64,000 nucleotides of DNA. Source: JBMOKU01 sp049324315 (lineage in GTDB: Bacteria; Bacillota; Clostridia; Peptostreptococcales; Thermotaleaceae). Below, piece after piece: positions 43,547 through 51,662 of the stretch. Below the pieces are notes generated by a model, which was not told the origin of the DNA, ran no database searches, and saw only the letters and a program-made list of their open reading frames with translations. Position 1 is the stretch's first letter. The number at the start of each line of letters is the position of its first letter. Position numbers and translations under genes: made by a program. Location: positions 13,444-77,443 of the forward strand of contig JBMOKU010000035.1 in NCBI GenBank assembly GCA_049324315.1. Direction: 5' to 3'.

Positions 43547-43637
43547 CCTACGCTCCTAGACCAGAATGTTTTTTCTTTCGTAGGGGACGGTCTCCGCGCC
43601 GTCCCGCAAAACGAAATACCATTTAAAGACATAAATC
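43547..43637. repeat. MITE-like dispersed repeat, family A, copy 2
   Basis: CCTACGC start, central GGGACGGTCTCCGCGCCGTCCC palindrome, and ATAAATC end. It shares more than three quarters of visible positions with copy 1 in the central part. A flanking GGAGCGTAG (43659-43667) is also the inverse of the start. Confidence 0.7.
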
Positions 43638-43687
43638 TATATTACAGTCAGTCACAAAGGAGCGTAGCCATGGGCCGATTCGACACC

Positions 43688-43714
43688 GTAGGGGTGGCTG
43701 CCTACAGCCACCCG
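43688..43714 (+). repeat. Hairpin repeat family B, copy 5
   Basis: GTAGGGGTGGCTGCCTACAGCCACCCG, identical in its core to the copy at 34398, followed by GGAAAAACGATGGAA as in copy 3. Located 50 bases after the family-A copy. Confidence 0.75.
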
Positions 43715-43794
43715 GAAAAACGATGGAACTGTCCCCCTAGCGTGGTGGGACGTAACGTGCTTAGTGTGACTTATATAAATAACAAAGGTGATAG

Positions 43795-45180
43795 GTGGTG
43801 CTTAATTTGCCGAATTTACCACAGGATTTTTTAGACAAAATGCGGAGCCTAATGGGCGAAGCTTATGAAGCATTTTTAAAAAGCTATGATGATGAACGAT
43901 ATGCGGGTCTGCGTGTCAATACATTGAAAATTTCTACGGAAGAATTCCTTCGCTTAAGTCCTTTTGCATTGGATGGTGTTCCTTGGGCTGAAGAAGGTTT
44001 CTATTATGGACCTGAAGATAGGCCTGGTAAACATCCCTATCATGAAGCAGGGCTATACTATATTCAAGAACCCAGTGCCATGGCCGTAGGAACCTTACTA
44101 AATCCACAGCCGGGAGAAAGAATATTGGATCTATCTGCTGCGCCTGGTGGAAAAGCTACTCACATCGCCGCCAAAATGGATGGTACGGGATTGTTAGTAG
44201 CCAATGAGATACACCCCAGCAGGGCAAAGATCCTATCTCAAAATATTGAGAGAATGGGCGTCAAAAACTGTGTCGTAACCAATGAACCACCAGAAAGACT
44301 CCAGGATAGATTTGATAATTTCTTTCATAGGATATTGGTGGATGCCCCATGTTCCGGTGAGGGTATGTTCAGAAAGGATGAAGCTGCCCGGTCAGAATGG
44401 AGTTTAGAACATGTAAAGCATTGTGCAGAAAGACAGCTGTATATTTTAGAAGCAGCGGATAAAATGCTGATGGCTGAGGGATATTTGGTCTATTCTACCT
44501 GTACTTTTTCACCGGAAGAAAATGAAAGGGTGATCGATCAGTTTATTCAGAGACATCCGGAATACGAGATCCAGAAAGTAAAAGGATATGAAGGCTTTTC
44601 ACCAGGAAGGGCAGAATGGAGCATAGGAAATAGCGACAAGATGGGCCGTACGGTTAGATTATGGCCCCATATAGCAAGGGGAGAAGGCCATTATATTGCC
44701 GTACTGCAAAAAACAGAGGGAAAATCATTTAAAAGGACCAAGCTGACGATAAGAAAGCTGGATAAGAAGGAGCTAAAAGAATATGATGCCTTTTGCAAGA
44801 AGTTTTTAAAGGCATCTTATGAGGGACAATTCATAATGTATGGAGAGCAGTTATATATTATTCCTGAGGAGATAGGTGCTTTAGACAATCTGAGGGTGCT
44901 ACGGCCAGGGCTCCACCTAGGTGCTTTAAAAAAGAATCGATTTGAACCGTCCCATGCCTTGGCTCTGGCACTGCAGCATCAAGAAGTAAAAAATAATGTG
45001 TTTTTAACAGCAACTTCTACAGAAGTACTGGACTATTTAAAAGGAAATGTTTTTGAAACAGAAGGAGCGGATGGCTGGAATCTTGTAAACGTGGATGGAT
45101 ATTCTCTCGGATGGTGTAAGATTGCCAATGGTATCGTGAAAAACCATTATCCCAAGGGATTACGATGGTTAGGTGGTTGA
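43795..45180 (+). CDS. rRNA m5C methyltransferase, RsmF/NOL1-NOP2-Sun family
   Basis: A protein of about 461 residues. SAM motif I is ILDLSAAPGGKATHIAA; motif IV catalytic Cys region is VDAPCSGEGMFRKDE and motif VI YSTCTFSPEENE, the paired cysteines of m5C RNA methyltransferases. The C-terminal PUA-like region (about 340-461) matches RsmF (YebU), which methylates 16S rRNA C1407. GTG at 43795 and 43798 and TTG at 43807 are all possible starts; two ribosome sites in AAAGGTGATAGGTGG leave this open. It is followed 26 bases later by an HD hydrolase gene. Confidence 0.88.
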   Translation: MVLNLPNLPQDFLDKMRSLMGEAYEAFLKSYDDERYAGLRVNTLKISTEEFLRLSPFALDGVPWAEEGFYYGPEDRPGKHPYHEAGLYYIQEPSAMAVGTLLNPQPGERILDLSAAPGGKATHIAAKMDGTGLLVANEIHPSRAKILSQNIERMGVKNCVVTNEPPERLQDRFDNFFHRILVDAPCSGEGMFRKDEAARSEWSLEHVKHCAERQLYILEAADKMLMAEGYLVYSTCTFSPEENERVIDQFIQRHPEYEIQKVKGYEGFSPGRAEWSIGNSDKMGRTVRLWPHIARGEGHYIAVLQKTEGKSFKRTKLTIRKLDKKELKEYDAFCKKFLKASYEGQFIMYGEQLYIIPEEIGALDNLRVLRPGLHLGALKKNRFEPSHALALALQHQEVKNNVFLTATSTEVLDYLKGNVFETEGADGWNLVNVDGYSLGWCKIANGIVKNHYPKGLRWLGG

Positions 45181-45206
45181 TGACAATATAAGGACGGTGA
45201 GAGGTC

Positions 45207-45845
45207 TTGATTTTAGTCGTGAACAAAATGCAAAAAGACGCATTGGATTTTTTACAAGACAGACTCCAGACCGATGAAGATCAATACAAATACCAAAGAA
45301 CGAAAAAATACACTTGGCGTCATAGTGCGCAAGGTCGCTTTCAGCATACCTTGAGAGTGTTATATCATGCTAAAACCATTATGGAAGAAGTACCTTGTGA
45401 TAAAGATGTCGTTGAAATGAGTGCCATCCTACACGATATCGCCAAAATCTATGATGAAGAAAATCATGGTGAACGGGGTGCTTGGATCAGCAGAAAGTAT
45501 TTGGAGAAAAACGGATACAGCCTCGACTTTACGAAGAAGGTTGCCGACTGTATACGACTCCATACCATGAAGGGCAAAACCCCATTTGCTTCAGTGGAGG
45601 CAAAAGTATTGCAGGACGCGGACTTGCTAGATCAGAGATATGTCCATGGCATGCTTCTATTTCTAAGGGAAGTAAAGAAGGAACATACGGATAGGATGAA
45701 TCTCGAAAAAACATACCATCCTATTCCGGATCTGCAGATCAGAAAATATGTGGATAAGGCAAATTTTCCTTTTGTGGGCTCAGAGATTCAAAGACTGCAT
45801 CAAGAAGTTTTGAAGACTTCTATGAATTTGCATAAAAAACATTAA
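45207..45845 (+). CDS. HD domain hydrolase
   Basis: A 212-residue metal-dependent phosphohydrolase. HD motif residues are in FQHTLRVLYHA, ILHDIAKIYDEENHG, IRLHTMKG and LQDADLLDQRYVHGM. It resembles YedJ-like phosphohydrolases, which act on nucleotides or dinucleotides; substrate unknown. The start is probably TTG at 45207 near GGTGAG; an internal GTG at 45219 is an alternative. It lies between two rRNA methyltransferase genes and before a family-A repeat. Confidence 0.82.
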   Translation: MILVVNKMQKDALDFLQDRLQTDEDQYKYQRTKKYTWRHSAQGRFQHTLRVLYHAKTIMEEVPCDKDVVEMSAILHDIAKIYDEENHGERGAWISRKYLEKNGYSLDFTKKVADCIRLHTMKGKTPFASVEAKVLQDADLLDQRYVHGMLLFLREVKKEHTDRMNLEKTYHPIPDLQIRKYVDKANFPFVGSEIQRLHQEVLKTSMNLHKKH

Positions 45846-45857
45846 AACATAAATATA

Positions 45858-45947
45858 GATTTACGCTTCTACAAAAAATGCATTTACCGTAGGGAACGGC
45901 CCCCGTGCCGTTCCGCAAAGATTAACCTCACTTTAAAAGCGTAAACC
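45858..45947. repeat. MITE-like dispersed repeat, family A, copy 3
   Basis: GATTTACGC (45858-45866) and GCGTAAACC (45939-45947) form the terminal inverted repeats, with GGAACGGCCCCCGTGCCGTTCC in the middle. The centre pairs as in copies 1 and 2 but with different bases. Confidence 0.7.
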
Positions 45948-45967
45948 TACAAACAAGGAGCGAAAAC

Positions 45968-47329
45968 ATGAAAAAAAGAGAGATACTTGAGATAAAGATT
46001 GAAGATATGGAGTTTCCGGCTATTGGCATTGGTTATGCGGAAGAAAAAACAGTATATATAAAAAACACCTTACCGGGTCAGCTGGTAAGAGCAAGTATTA
46101 CCAAGGTCCGAGAAGAATACGCAGAAGGAAAGCTGATGGAAGTCGTAGAACGGGCATCCATCGAAGAACCATCCTTTTGTCCCCATTTTGGTCTATGTGG
46201 AGGCTGTGCCACCCAAACCCTGCCCTATGAAAAACAGCTGGAAATCAAGGCATCACTGGTCAAAAAGCTTTTAGACGATGCCGACATCCACGGATATGAA
46301 TTTCTTGGCATCGAAGGAAGTCCTGATGTCTTTGCCTATCGAAACAAGATGGAGTATTCCTTCGGAGATGAAGAAAAGGGCGGTGCCGTGGCATTGGGGA
46401 TGCACAAAAGGGGTAGAGTCCATGATGTGGTTACGGTAGACCAGTGCAAAATCGTTGATGATGATTTCAATATGATACTTAGAGAAATTCTATCTTATTT
46501 TTCTGAGAGAAAAATTCCTATATATAACAGCAAAATCCATAAAGGATATTTGAGGCATCTTATCGTAAGAAAAGCTGCTAAAACAAAGGATTTACTGATT
46601 AATTTGGTTACTTCCACACAAATGCAGGTAGACATACAGCCATTGGTAGATAAAATACTTCAGCTGCCGCTGTCCGGAAACATAAAGGGATTTCTACATA
46701 CCTTTAATGATAATGTGGCAGATGCGGTAATTCCTGAACGAACAGATATTTTGTGGGGCCAGGATTATTTTACAGAAGAGATATTGGATTTGAAATTTAA
46801 GATTTCTGCTTTCTCTTTCTTTCAAACAAACTCCCTAGGTGCAGAAAAACTTTACAGCATGGTACTGGACTTTATGGGGGATGCACAAAATAAAGTGGTT
46901 TTTGATCTATACTCCGGCACCGGAACCATAGGTCAAATCGTAGCAAAGAAGGCAAAAAAGGTACTGGGTATCGAAATTGTCGAAGAGGCCGTAGTGGCAG
47001 CCAATGAAAATGCAAAAATGAATGGCTTGGATAACTGTACCTTTATCGCAGGCGATGTATTGGAAAAAATCCACGAACTGAAAGTGCGACCGGACATTAT
47101 TATACTAGACCCACCACGGGTAGGTATTCATCCGAAGGCATTGAAAAAGATACTGAACTATAAAGCCAAGGAAATGATCTATGTTTCTTGTAATCCTAAA
47201 ACTCTGGCAGAGAATTTGAAGGAGATCCAAGCGGCAGGATATAAGATGGATAAGGTGAAATGTATGGATATGTTTCCGCATACACCACATGTGGAGACTG
47301 TTTGCTTGCTTAGCAAGGCAGACGCATAA
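45968..47329 (+). CDS. 23S rRNA uracil-C5 methyltransferase, RumA/RlmD family
   Basis: A 453-residue TrmA/RumA family protein. It has an N-terminal TRAM domain (about 1-60), an iron-sulfur cysteine cluster CPHFGLCGGC (about 75-90), SAM region DLYSGTGTIG, substrate motif FFQTN, and catalytic ILDPPRVGI and YVSCNPKTLA. The Fe-S cluster and TRAM domain place it in the RlmD (m5U1939) or RlmC group; which uridine is methylated cannot be decided. The ATG is behind AAGGAGCG. Confidence 0.9.
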   Translation: MKKREILEIKIEDMEFPAIGIGYAEEKTVYIKNTLPGQLVRASITKVREEYAEGKLMEVVERASIEEPSFCPHFGLCGGCATQTLPYEKQLEIKASLVKKLLDDADIHGYEFLGIEGSPDVFAYRNKMEYSFGDEEKGGAVALGMHKRGRVHDVVTVDQCKIVDDDFNMILREILSYFSERKIPIYNSKIHKGYLRHLIVRKAAKTKDLLINLVTSTQMQVDIQPLVDKILQLPLSGNIKGFLHTFNDNVADAVIPERTDILWGQDYFTEEILDLKFKISAFSFFQTNSLGAEKLYSMVLDFMGDAQNKVVFDLYSGTGTIGQIVAKKAKKVLGIEIVEEAVVAANENAKMNGLDNCTFIAGDVLEKIHELKVRPDIIILDPPRVGIHPKALKKILNYKAKEMIYVSCNPKTLAENLKEIQAAGYKMDKVKCMDMFPHTPHVETVCLLSKADA

Positions 47330-47410
47330 TAGAGACGGTACTTTCATCAAAAAGCATAACAAGAAGATTTGAATTGAGTCTTCAGGAGGATGAATTAAGG
47401 AGGACACGTT

Positions 47411-48535
47411 ATGAAAATTTCAAAGAAAGATGCGTTGATATGGTTTGAATTTTTTTCGATATTGCCTGAGGAAGAGGAAATTAGCACAAAACAAGTAGAA
47501 ATCATTTACTCTACTTTTGCACAAATTGAGGCAGCGATCGATCATAGAAATGATACGTTAATGTCGGAAATTAGAAGTTTGAAAACTTTGGAGAATAGAA
47601 CTTTTTTTGTGGGAAATGAAAGCAAATTTTCAAGAGGATGTCGTTCTTGTCTGTTGGGCACTGGTTTGAGTGCAATTAGGAAAACGAATAAATGTAACTT
47701 AGAGTGTAAGTTCTGTTATAATTATGGACAACTAGAAGATATTCCTCCAGTTGGCGAAGATATGTGGGAAATTGGGGGCACTAAGTTTTATGAGAAAGAT
47801 ATTGATTTACTTCTTTCTATCCACCAGAAACCCTCTGGCATTTCCTATGTTTATTTAGAGCCATTCATGGAAATTGAAAAATACTATTCGTTTATAAAGA
47901 AATTTAGTGATGCTCAAATTCATCAACATTTATACACAAATGGCACTTTAGCTACGGAAGAGACATTGAAAGCATTAGGTGAAGCCGGTCTTGACGAGAT
48001 ACGTTTCAACCTGGGTGCTTCTAACTGTTCAGACAAAGTTATTAAAAATATTGGAATAGCGAAAAAATATATTAAAAATGTAGGTATTGAAACGCCAATG
48101 ACTCCTGAGTTTTTCGAAGCATTTTTTAAGAAAAAGCAAGCGATCTTCGAGACAAAACTTGATTTTATCAATTGTGCAGAATTACATTTAAATGAGAATA
48201 ACATAGACAATTATTATGGGGAAAACATGTATATTTCCAGACATGGCTATATATCTCCGATTTGGAGTAGGGAATTAACTCTGAAATTCATGAAAATAGC
48301 CGACGAAGAAAACTGGGATCTAGCAGTTCATGATTGCTCAAACTATACAAAATTTGCTAGAGGTTTAAATTTGAGCAGCAAAGCGGGTATGTGGTTCGGA
48401 GCCAGTAATTATGCCTGTGAGTTTTCTAGGATTCCATACGAAGTATTTTTACCAATTCTGCGTGATGACAATTTCAAATTTTTAAGTGAAGAAGAATTGC
48501 CTGACGATTATAAGCTAGAAGTGATGAATTATTAG
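47411..48535 (+). CDS. Radical SAM protein of unknown substrate
   Basis: A 374-residue radical-SAM protein. The FeS motif is CNLECKFCYNYG (about residues 98-109), with a preceding CRSC pair near 78-81. The SAM-binding beta strand region is YVYLEPFMEI and HLYTNGTLATEETL. I do not know a characterised family with this exact combination; it is not in an obvious biosynthetic gene group. The ATG is behind AAGGAGG, which supports a real gene. A weak hairpin lies downstream. Confidence 0.75.
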   Translation: MKISKKDALIWFEFFSILPEEEEISTKQVEIIYSTFAQIEAAIDHRNDTLMSEIRSLKTLENRTFFVGNESKFSRGCRSCLLGTGLSAIRKTNKCNLECKFCYNYGQLEDIPPVGEDMWEIGGTKFYEKDIDLLLSIHQKPSGISYVYLEPFMEIEKYYSFIKKFSDAQIHQHLYTNGTLATEETLKALGEAGLDEIRFNLGASNCSDKVIKNIGIAKKYIKNVGIETPMTPEFFEAFFKKKQAIFETKLDFINCAELHLNENNIDNYYGENMYISRHGYISPIWSRELTLKFMKIADEENWDLAVHDCSNYTKFARGLNLSSKAGMWFGASNYACEFSRIPYEVFLPILRDDNFKFLSEEELPDDYKLEVMNY

Positions 48536-48602
48536 AGTGTAATTGTTACCATCATGCAAGCTAAGGCAGTTTGTAAAGGTATTAAAAAGCAAAGTAAAAT
48601 AA

Positions 48603-48639
48603 AAAGGACGCACAGGAAATTTTAAACTGTGCATCCTTT
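48603..48639 (+). terminator. Hairpin after the radical-SAM gene
   Basis: AAAGGACGCACAG pairs with CTGTGCATCCTTT with one mismatch; the T-tract is short, so terminator strength is uncertain. Confidence 0.55.
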
Positions 48640-48762
48640 CTATTATAACACTGATTCCACTCCCTAATTTGCAATGATTAAATTATACAGAGTTAAGCTA
48701 AACACTATTGTCATTTAAGACGGCCTGATGACTGTGACTATCGATTATTATGATTGGGCAAC

Positions 48763-49164
48763 TCAAATCGATTTTTCAGTGTTTTTATGAATAGATTCTG
48801 TTCCGGCTTCCAATGCAGTCTTGTAATACCAGCATTTAAAATTGATAGCTTCTGCTGTCTTTTTTATTTCTTCCAATTGAGCCTCAACAACAGCTTTTCG
48901 TTCTAAGAACATATCATAGCGTTTCTGCAAGGTGCAATCTCCCTCAGAACACCAATCAATGAAAAGCTTAATGTTCTTGATAGGCATTCCAGTAGTTTTA
49001 AGACATTCTATTACTTTTAACGTATCCAAATCAGACTCACTGAAAACACGGATGCCGCTGTTGGTACGTTCTAAGTACGGCAACAGGCCCTCCTTGTCGT
49101 AGTATCGTAAAGTAGGTATTGTGAGATTTAACATCTTAGCAACTTCACCAATTGAATAAGTCAT
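48763..49164 (-). CDS. MerR family transcriptional regulator
   Basis: A 133-residue MerR protein with the winged HTH at the N-terminus (YSIGEVAKMLNLTIPTLRYYDKEGLLPY), a dimerisation helix, and a C-terminal CTLQKRYDMFLERKAVVEAQ. It resembles the AdhR/YfmP branch. An inverted repeat matching the MerR operator pattern lies 31-50 bases upstream of its start (49195-49214). The regulated gene is unclear because the divergent neighbour is a relic. Confidence 0.88.
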   Translation of the reverse strand: MTYSIGEVAKMLNLTIPTLRYYDKEGLLPYLERTNSGIRVFSESDLDTLKVIECLKTTGMPIKNIKLFIDWCSEGDCTLQKRYDMFLERKAVVEAQLEEIKKTAEAINFKCWYYKTALEAGTESIHKNTEKSI

Positions 49165-49194
49165 GTTTAAATTCTCCTTTCAAAAGAAATATCG

Positions 49195-49214
49195 ACCTCA
49201 AGTTGGCTTAAGGT
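49195..49214 (-). promoter_or_regulatory. Likely MerR operator
   Basis: ACCTCAAG-TTGG-CTTAAGGT is a near-perfect inverted repeat (one mismatch per arm), the usual spacing and ACCT...AGGT ends of MerR-family operators, 31 bases upstream of the merR start. Confidence 0.6.
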
Positions 49215-49343
49215 TGTTGAAAAAATTTATCATAGAATCTGTTCAATGTCAAATTCAATGAAAATTATCTCTTTAAACCACTCATCTCATGTTGTTAAAA
49301 ATGGAAATGTAGTTGAAGTATTTCTGTTTGCTATAGGCAGGAG

Positions 49344-49514
49344 TACAATATAAATTACTACTTAACTGAACATGAAAAGAGGACAAAACCTGAATTGGGA
49401 GAGTTTATTAATGCATTGAACAAAAATTCTTATCAAAGAGAAGAACTGAGCAATACTTCGAGAGCCATCTTCATAGTAAATGAATCATATTTATACTTTC
49501 TTCGAAATTTCTAA
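49344..49514 (+). pseudogene. Gene relic, unidentified
   Basis: An open stretch of about 56 codons ending in a TAA at 49512, reading around KPELGEFINALNKNS and RAIFIVNESYLYFLRNF. It has no start codon and no ribosome site. The amino-acid composition is protein-like, so it looks like the 3' end of a decayed gene. I cannot name the parent. Confidence 0.3.
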
Positions 49515-49610
49515 ATTCAGTATTGACATAAAGTTAACTTTATCCATTATCATAGACTTATCAGTACAATTAATTATCATTAGTAATGCATAGTGAAAAA
49601 AAAGTAATTT

Positions 49611-50186
49611 ATGACTTATACAATTAAACAGCTTTTGCCAATGAGTGTTTTTATCTTTTCGCTTTCTATTTGTTTTATCTATATGAATTTGAATCCAATG
49701 CTGCTGAATATGTCAATTATACTCACTACTGAGAAGCTTGGTAATGCCGCAGTAGCAGGGATGATTCTATCGATGTATACCGTCAGAGGCATTATTGGCG
49801 GTGCCATATTTGGCAAAGTATACAAAATGGCGGATAGGTTGACAATACCGCTATCTCTTTTAGTCTTGGATATTGGGTTGGGAATCAGCAATTTTTTCCA
49901 TAACGTTTTTATCATGTCTTTAGGATGTACTGTTGCGGGTATAGGATTTTTTACTGTTTTCCCAGCAATTTTAATGGAGGCTGGACGAAAGGCATCTCTT
50001 GCTGCATCAGCTATGGTATCAGCCATGATCTTAGGTGCTATTAATTTTGGAGGATTTTTTATAGGCTTATTGGCTGAGTTACTTGGAAACACATCACCAC
50101 GTCTACCAATCCTTGCAGGAACGGTTATTATTTTGACCATATCATTGTCATGGGAAATATTGGTTATCTCAAGAAAAAAAGTTTAA
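49611..50186 (+). CDS. Half-length MFS transporter (C-terminal half)
   Basis: A 191-residue membrane protein with six hydrophobic segments, beginning with a helix equivalent to MFS TM7 and including a motif-A-like loop GGAIFGKVYKMADRL between the second and third helices. The family is normally about 400 residues with twelve helices, so the N-terminal half is missing. No ribosome site precedes the ATG, and a stop codon is just upstream, so this is probably a truncated or decaying gene. Confidence 0.5.
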   Translation: MTYTIKQLLPMSVFIFSLSICFIYMNLNPMLLNMSIILTTEKLGNAAVAGMILSMYTVRGIIGGAIFGKVYKMADRLTIPLSLLVLDIGLGISNFFHNVFIMSLGCTVAGIGFFTVFPAILMEAGRKASLAASAMVSAMILGAINFGGFFIGLLAELLGNTSPRLPILAGTVIILTISLSWEILVISRKKV

Positions 50187-50206
50187 GGAAAAAGGAAGGT
50201 GCAAAC

Positions 50207-51235
50207 ATGAGTAAAGTATATTTTATTAAAAATTCAGAATCCGATTATGATAAGCTTGGTAAAGATGCGTTGGAGTTATTGAAAACAATAGTAACAGAAA
50301 CCGGACACAGATTTGAAAAAGAAGTTCCAATAAAGGTTCATTTTGGTGAAAAAGGAAACAAAACCTTTATTCCAGCAAAATGCTACGATGAAACTATAAA
50401 TTATCTGAAAGAAAAGGGAGTATCTCCGTCTTATATCGAAACCAATGTACTGTATAGAGGATCAAGGACTACTACAGAGAAGCATATTGAGACAGCAAAA
50501 TCTCATGGCTTCACACAGATTCCAATTATAATAGCAGACGGAGATATTGGAACAGAGTACGATGAAATAGAAATAAATAAAGAACATTTTCTTAAATGCA
50601 AAATAGGCAAGGGATTTGGGAAGTATAAACAATTTATTGTTATGAGCCATTTCAAGGGCCATATAGCAGCTGGATTTGGAGGTGCTCTAAAGCAGCTTGC
50701 TATGGGTTTTGCTGCCAGAGGTGGAAAATTGGAACAGCATACTGAGATAGCCCCTATTATAGAGGCTGAAAAATGTATTGCCTGTGGTATTTGTATGAAT
50801 AAATGCAACTATAGTGCCATCGGTGTGGCAGATATTGCGGTAATTGATGATAATAAATGTATTGGATGTGCTGGATGTATTGCTGTTTGCCCTAAAGGTG
50901 CAATTAGTAATTCATGGGCAGGAACTCATTTTTTTCAGAAACTTTCAGAATATGCCTACGGAGCATCCAAAGACAAGAATATCATATACATTACCTTTGT
51001 TCATAATATTACCAAGGAGTGTGACTGCCTAGGTTGTGCTATGAAACCAATTGCAGGTAATGTTGGTATTCTTGCCGGAAAGGATCCTGTTGCCTTGGAT
51101 ACAGCATGCCTGGACTTGGTTCAGAAAAGCAGCGGAGAAAAACTTTTTGAAAATGGGAGGGCATCTCTTCGACATGCAGAAAAAATTGGGTTGGGAACAA
51201 TGCAGTATGAACTTATTGAAATAAATAATATGTAG
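50207..51235 (+). CDS. DUF362 ferredoxin-type protein
   Basis: A 342-residue protein with a DUF362 fold around a central ferredoxin segment. Two 4Fe-4S motifs are present: CIACGICMNKC and CIGCAGCIAVCP (about 188-230). Another cysteine-rich part, CDCLGCAMKP, follows. DUF362 proteins are common in anaerobes; the role is not established. The start is the ATG at 50207 after AAGGAAGGTG, overlapping nothing; 20 bases follow the truncated MFS gene. Confidence 0.82.
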   Translation: MSKVYFIKNSESDYDKLGKDALELLKTIVTETGHRFEKEVPIKVHFGEKGNKTFIPAKCYDETINYLKEKGVSPSYIETNVLYRGSRTTTEKHIETAKSHGFTQIPIIIADGDIGTEYDEIEINKEHFLKCKIGKGFGKYKQFIVMSHFKGHIAAGFGGALKQLAMGFAARGGKLEQHTEIAPIIEAEKCIACGICMNKCNYSAIGVADIAVIDDNKCIGCAGCIAVCPKGAISNSWAGTHFFQKLSEYAYGASKDKNIIYITFVHNITKECDCLGCAMKPIAGNVGILAGKDPVALDTACLDLVQKSSGEKLFENGRASLRHAEKIGLGTMQYELIEINNM

Positions 51236-51337
51236 CAGGAAATCAAAATGACTTCTTTTAATCTTGTCGACTTCAAAATGTCATCTGAAGTAAAAAAAGA
51301 GTAATTTTATAAAATTTTACTTTTAAAGTTTTATATG

Positions 51338-51372
51338 TTCCCTCAGACTTATGTCTTGAGGGAATTTTTTAT
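51338..51372 (+). terminator. Terminator in left repeat
   Basis: TTCCCTCAGAC pairs with GTCTTGAGGGAA (51353-51364; one extra T bulges), followed by TTTTTT. Probably terminates the DUF362 gene. Confidence 0.8.
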
Positions 51373-51443
51373 TAAGGGTGTTGTACTTTTACGCAGAAAT
51401 AAACTAATGCGCGAAAAGGAAACGAGTTTTGCGTATTTGTATT
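51338..51443. repeat. Diverged direct repeat, left copy
   Basis: About 105 bases that include a terminator (TTCCCTCA...TGAGGGAA) and a downstream stretch with TTGTACTTTTACG and AAATAAACTAATGCGCG. A clearly related copy lies at 53804-53908, so the PadR/hydrolase module between them is bracketed. Confidence 0.6.
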
Positions 51444-51601
51444 AAGGAAATTGCGAAATGCCTGTCTAAAGTCTAACAACACCATCTCAAATCATAATCT
51501 AAGAACTCTCAAGTAAGTATAAATTTAATTTAGCCTTTAGACTTAGATATTCTAGTAATTACGAGAAGACTTTATGCACCTGTAGCTTTTATTTAAAAAT
51601 A

Positions 51602-51642
51602 TTGACGAATTTAATAACATATGTTATTGTTAACATATGTTA
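51602..51642 (+). promoter_or_regulatory. PadR gene promoter with tandem operators
   Basis: TTGACG (51602-51607), 17-base spacer, TATTGT (51625-51630). Two perfect TAACATATGTTA palindromes, at 51615-51626 and 51631-51642, cover the spacer/-10 and the start region. This fits autorepression by the PadR-family product. Confidence 0.7.
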
Positions 51643-51662
51643 TTAATAAAGGAGGTTGCAAT

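Noticed and set aside
49679..50140. 153-residue minus-strand frame
   Set aside because: Antisense shadow of the half-length MFS gene, proline-rich with no ribosome site.
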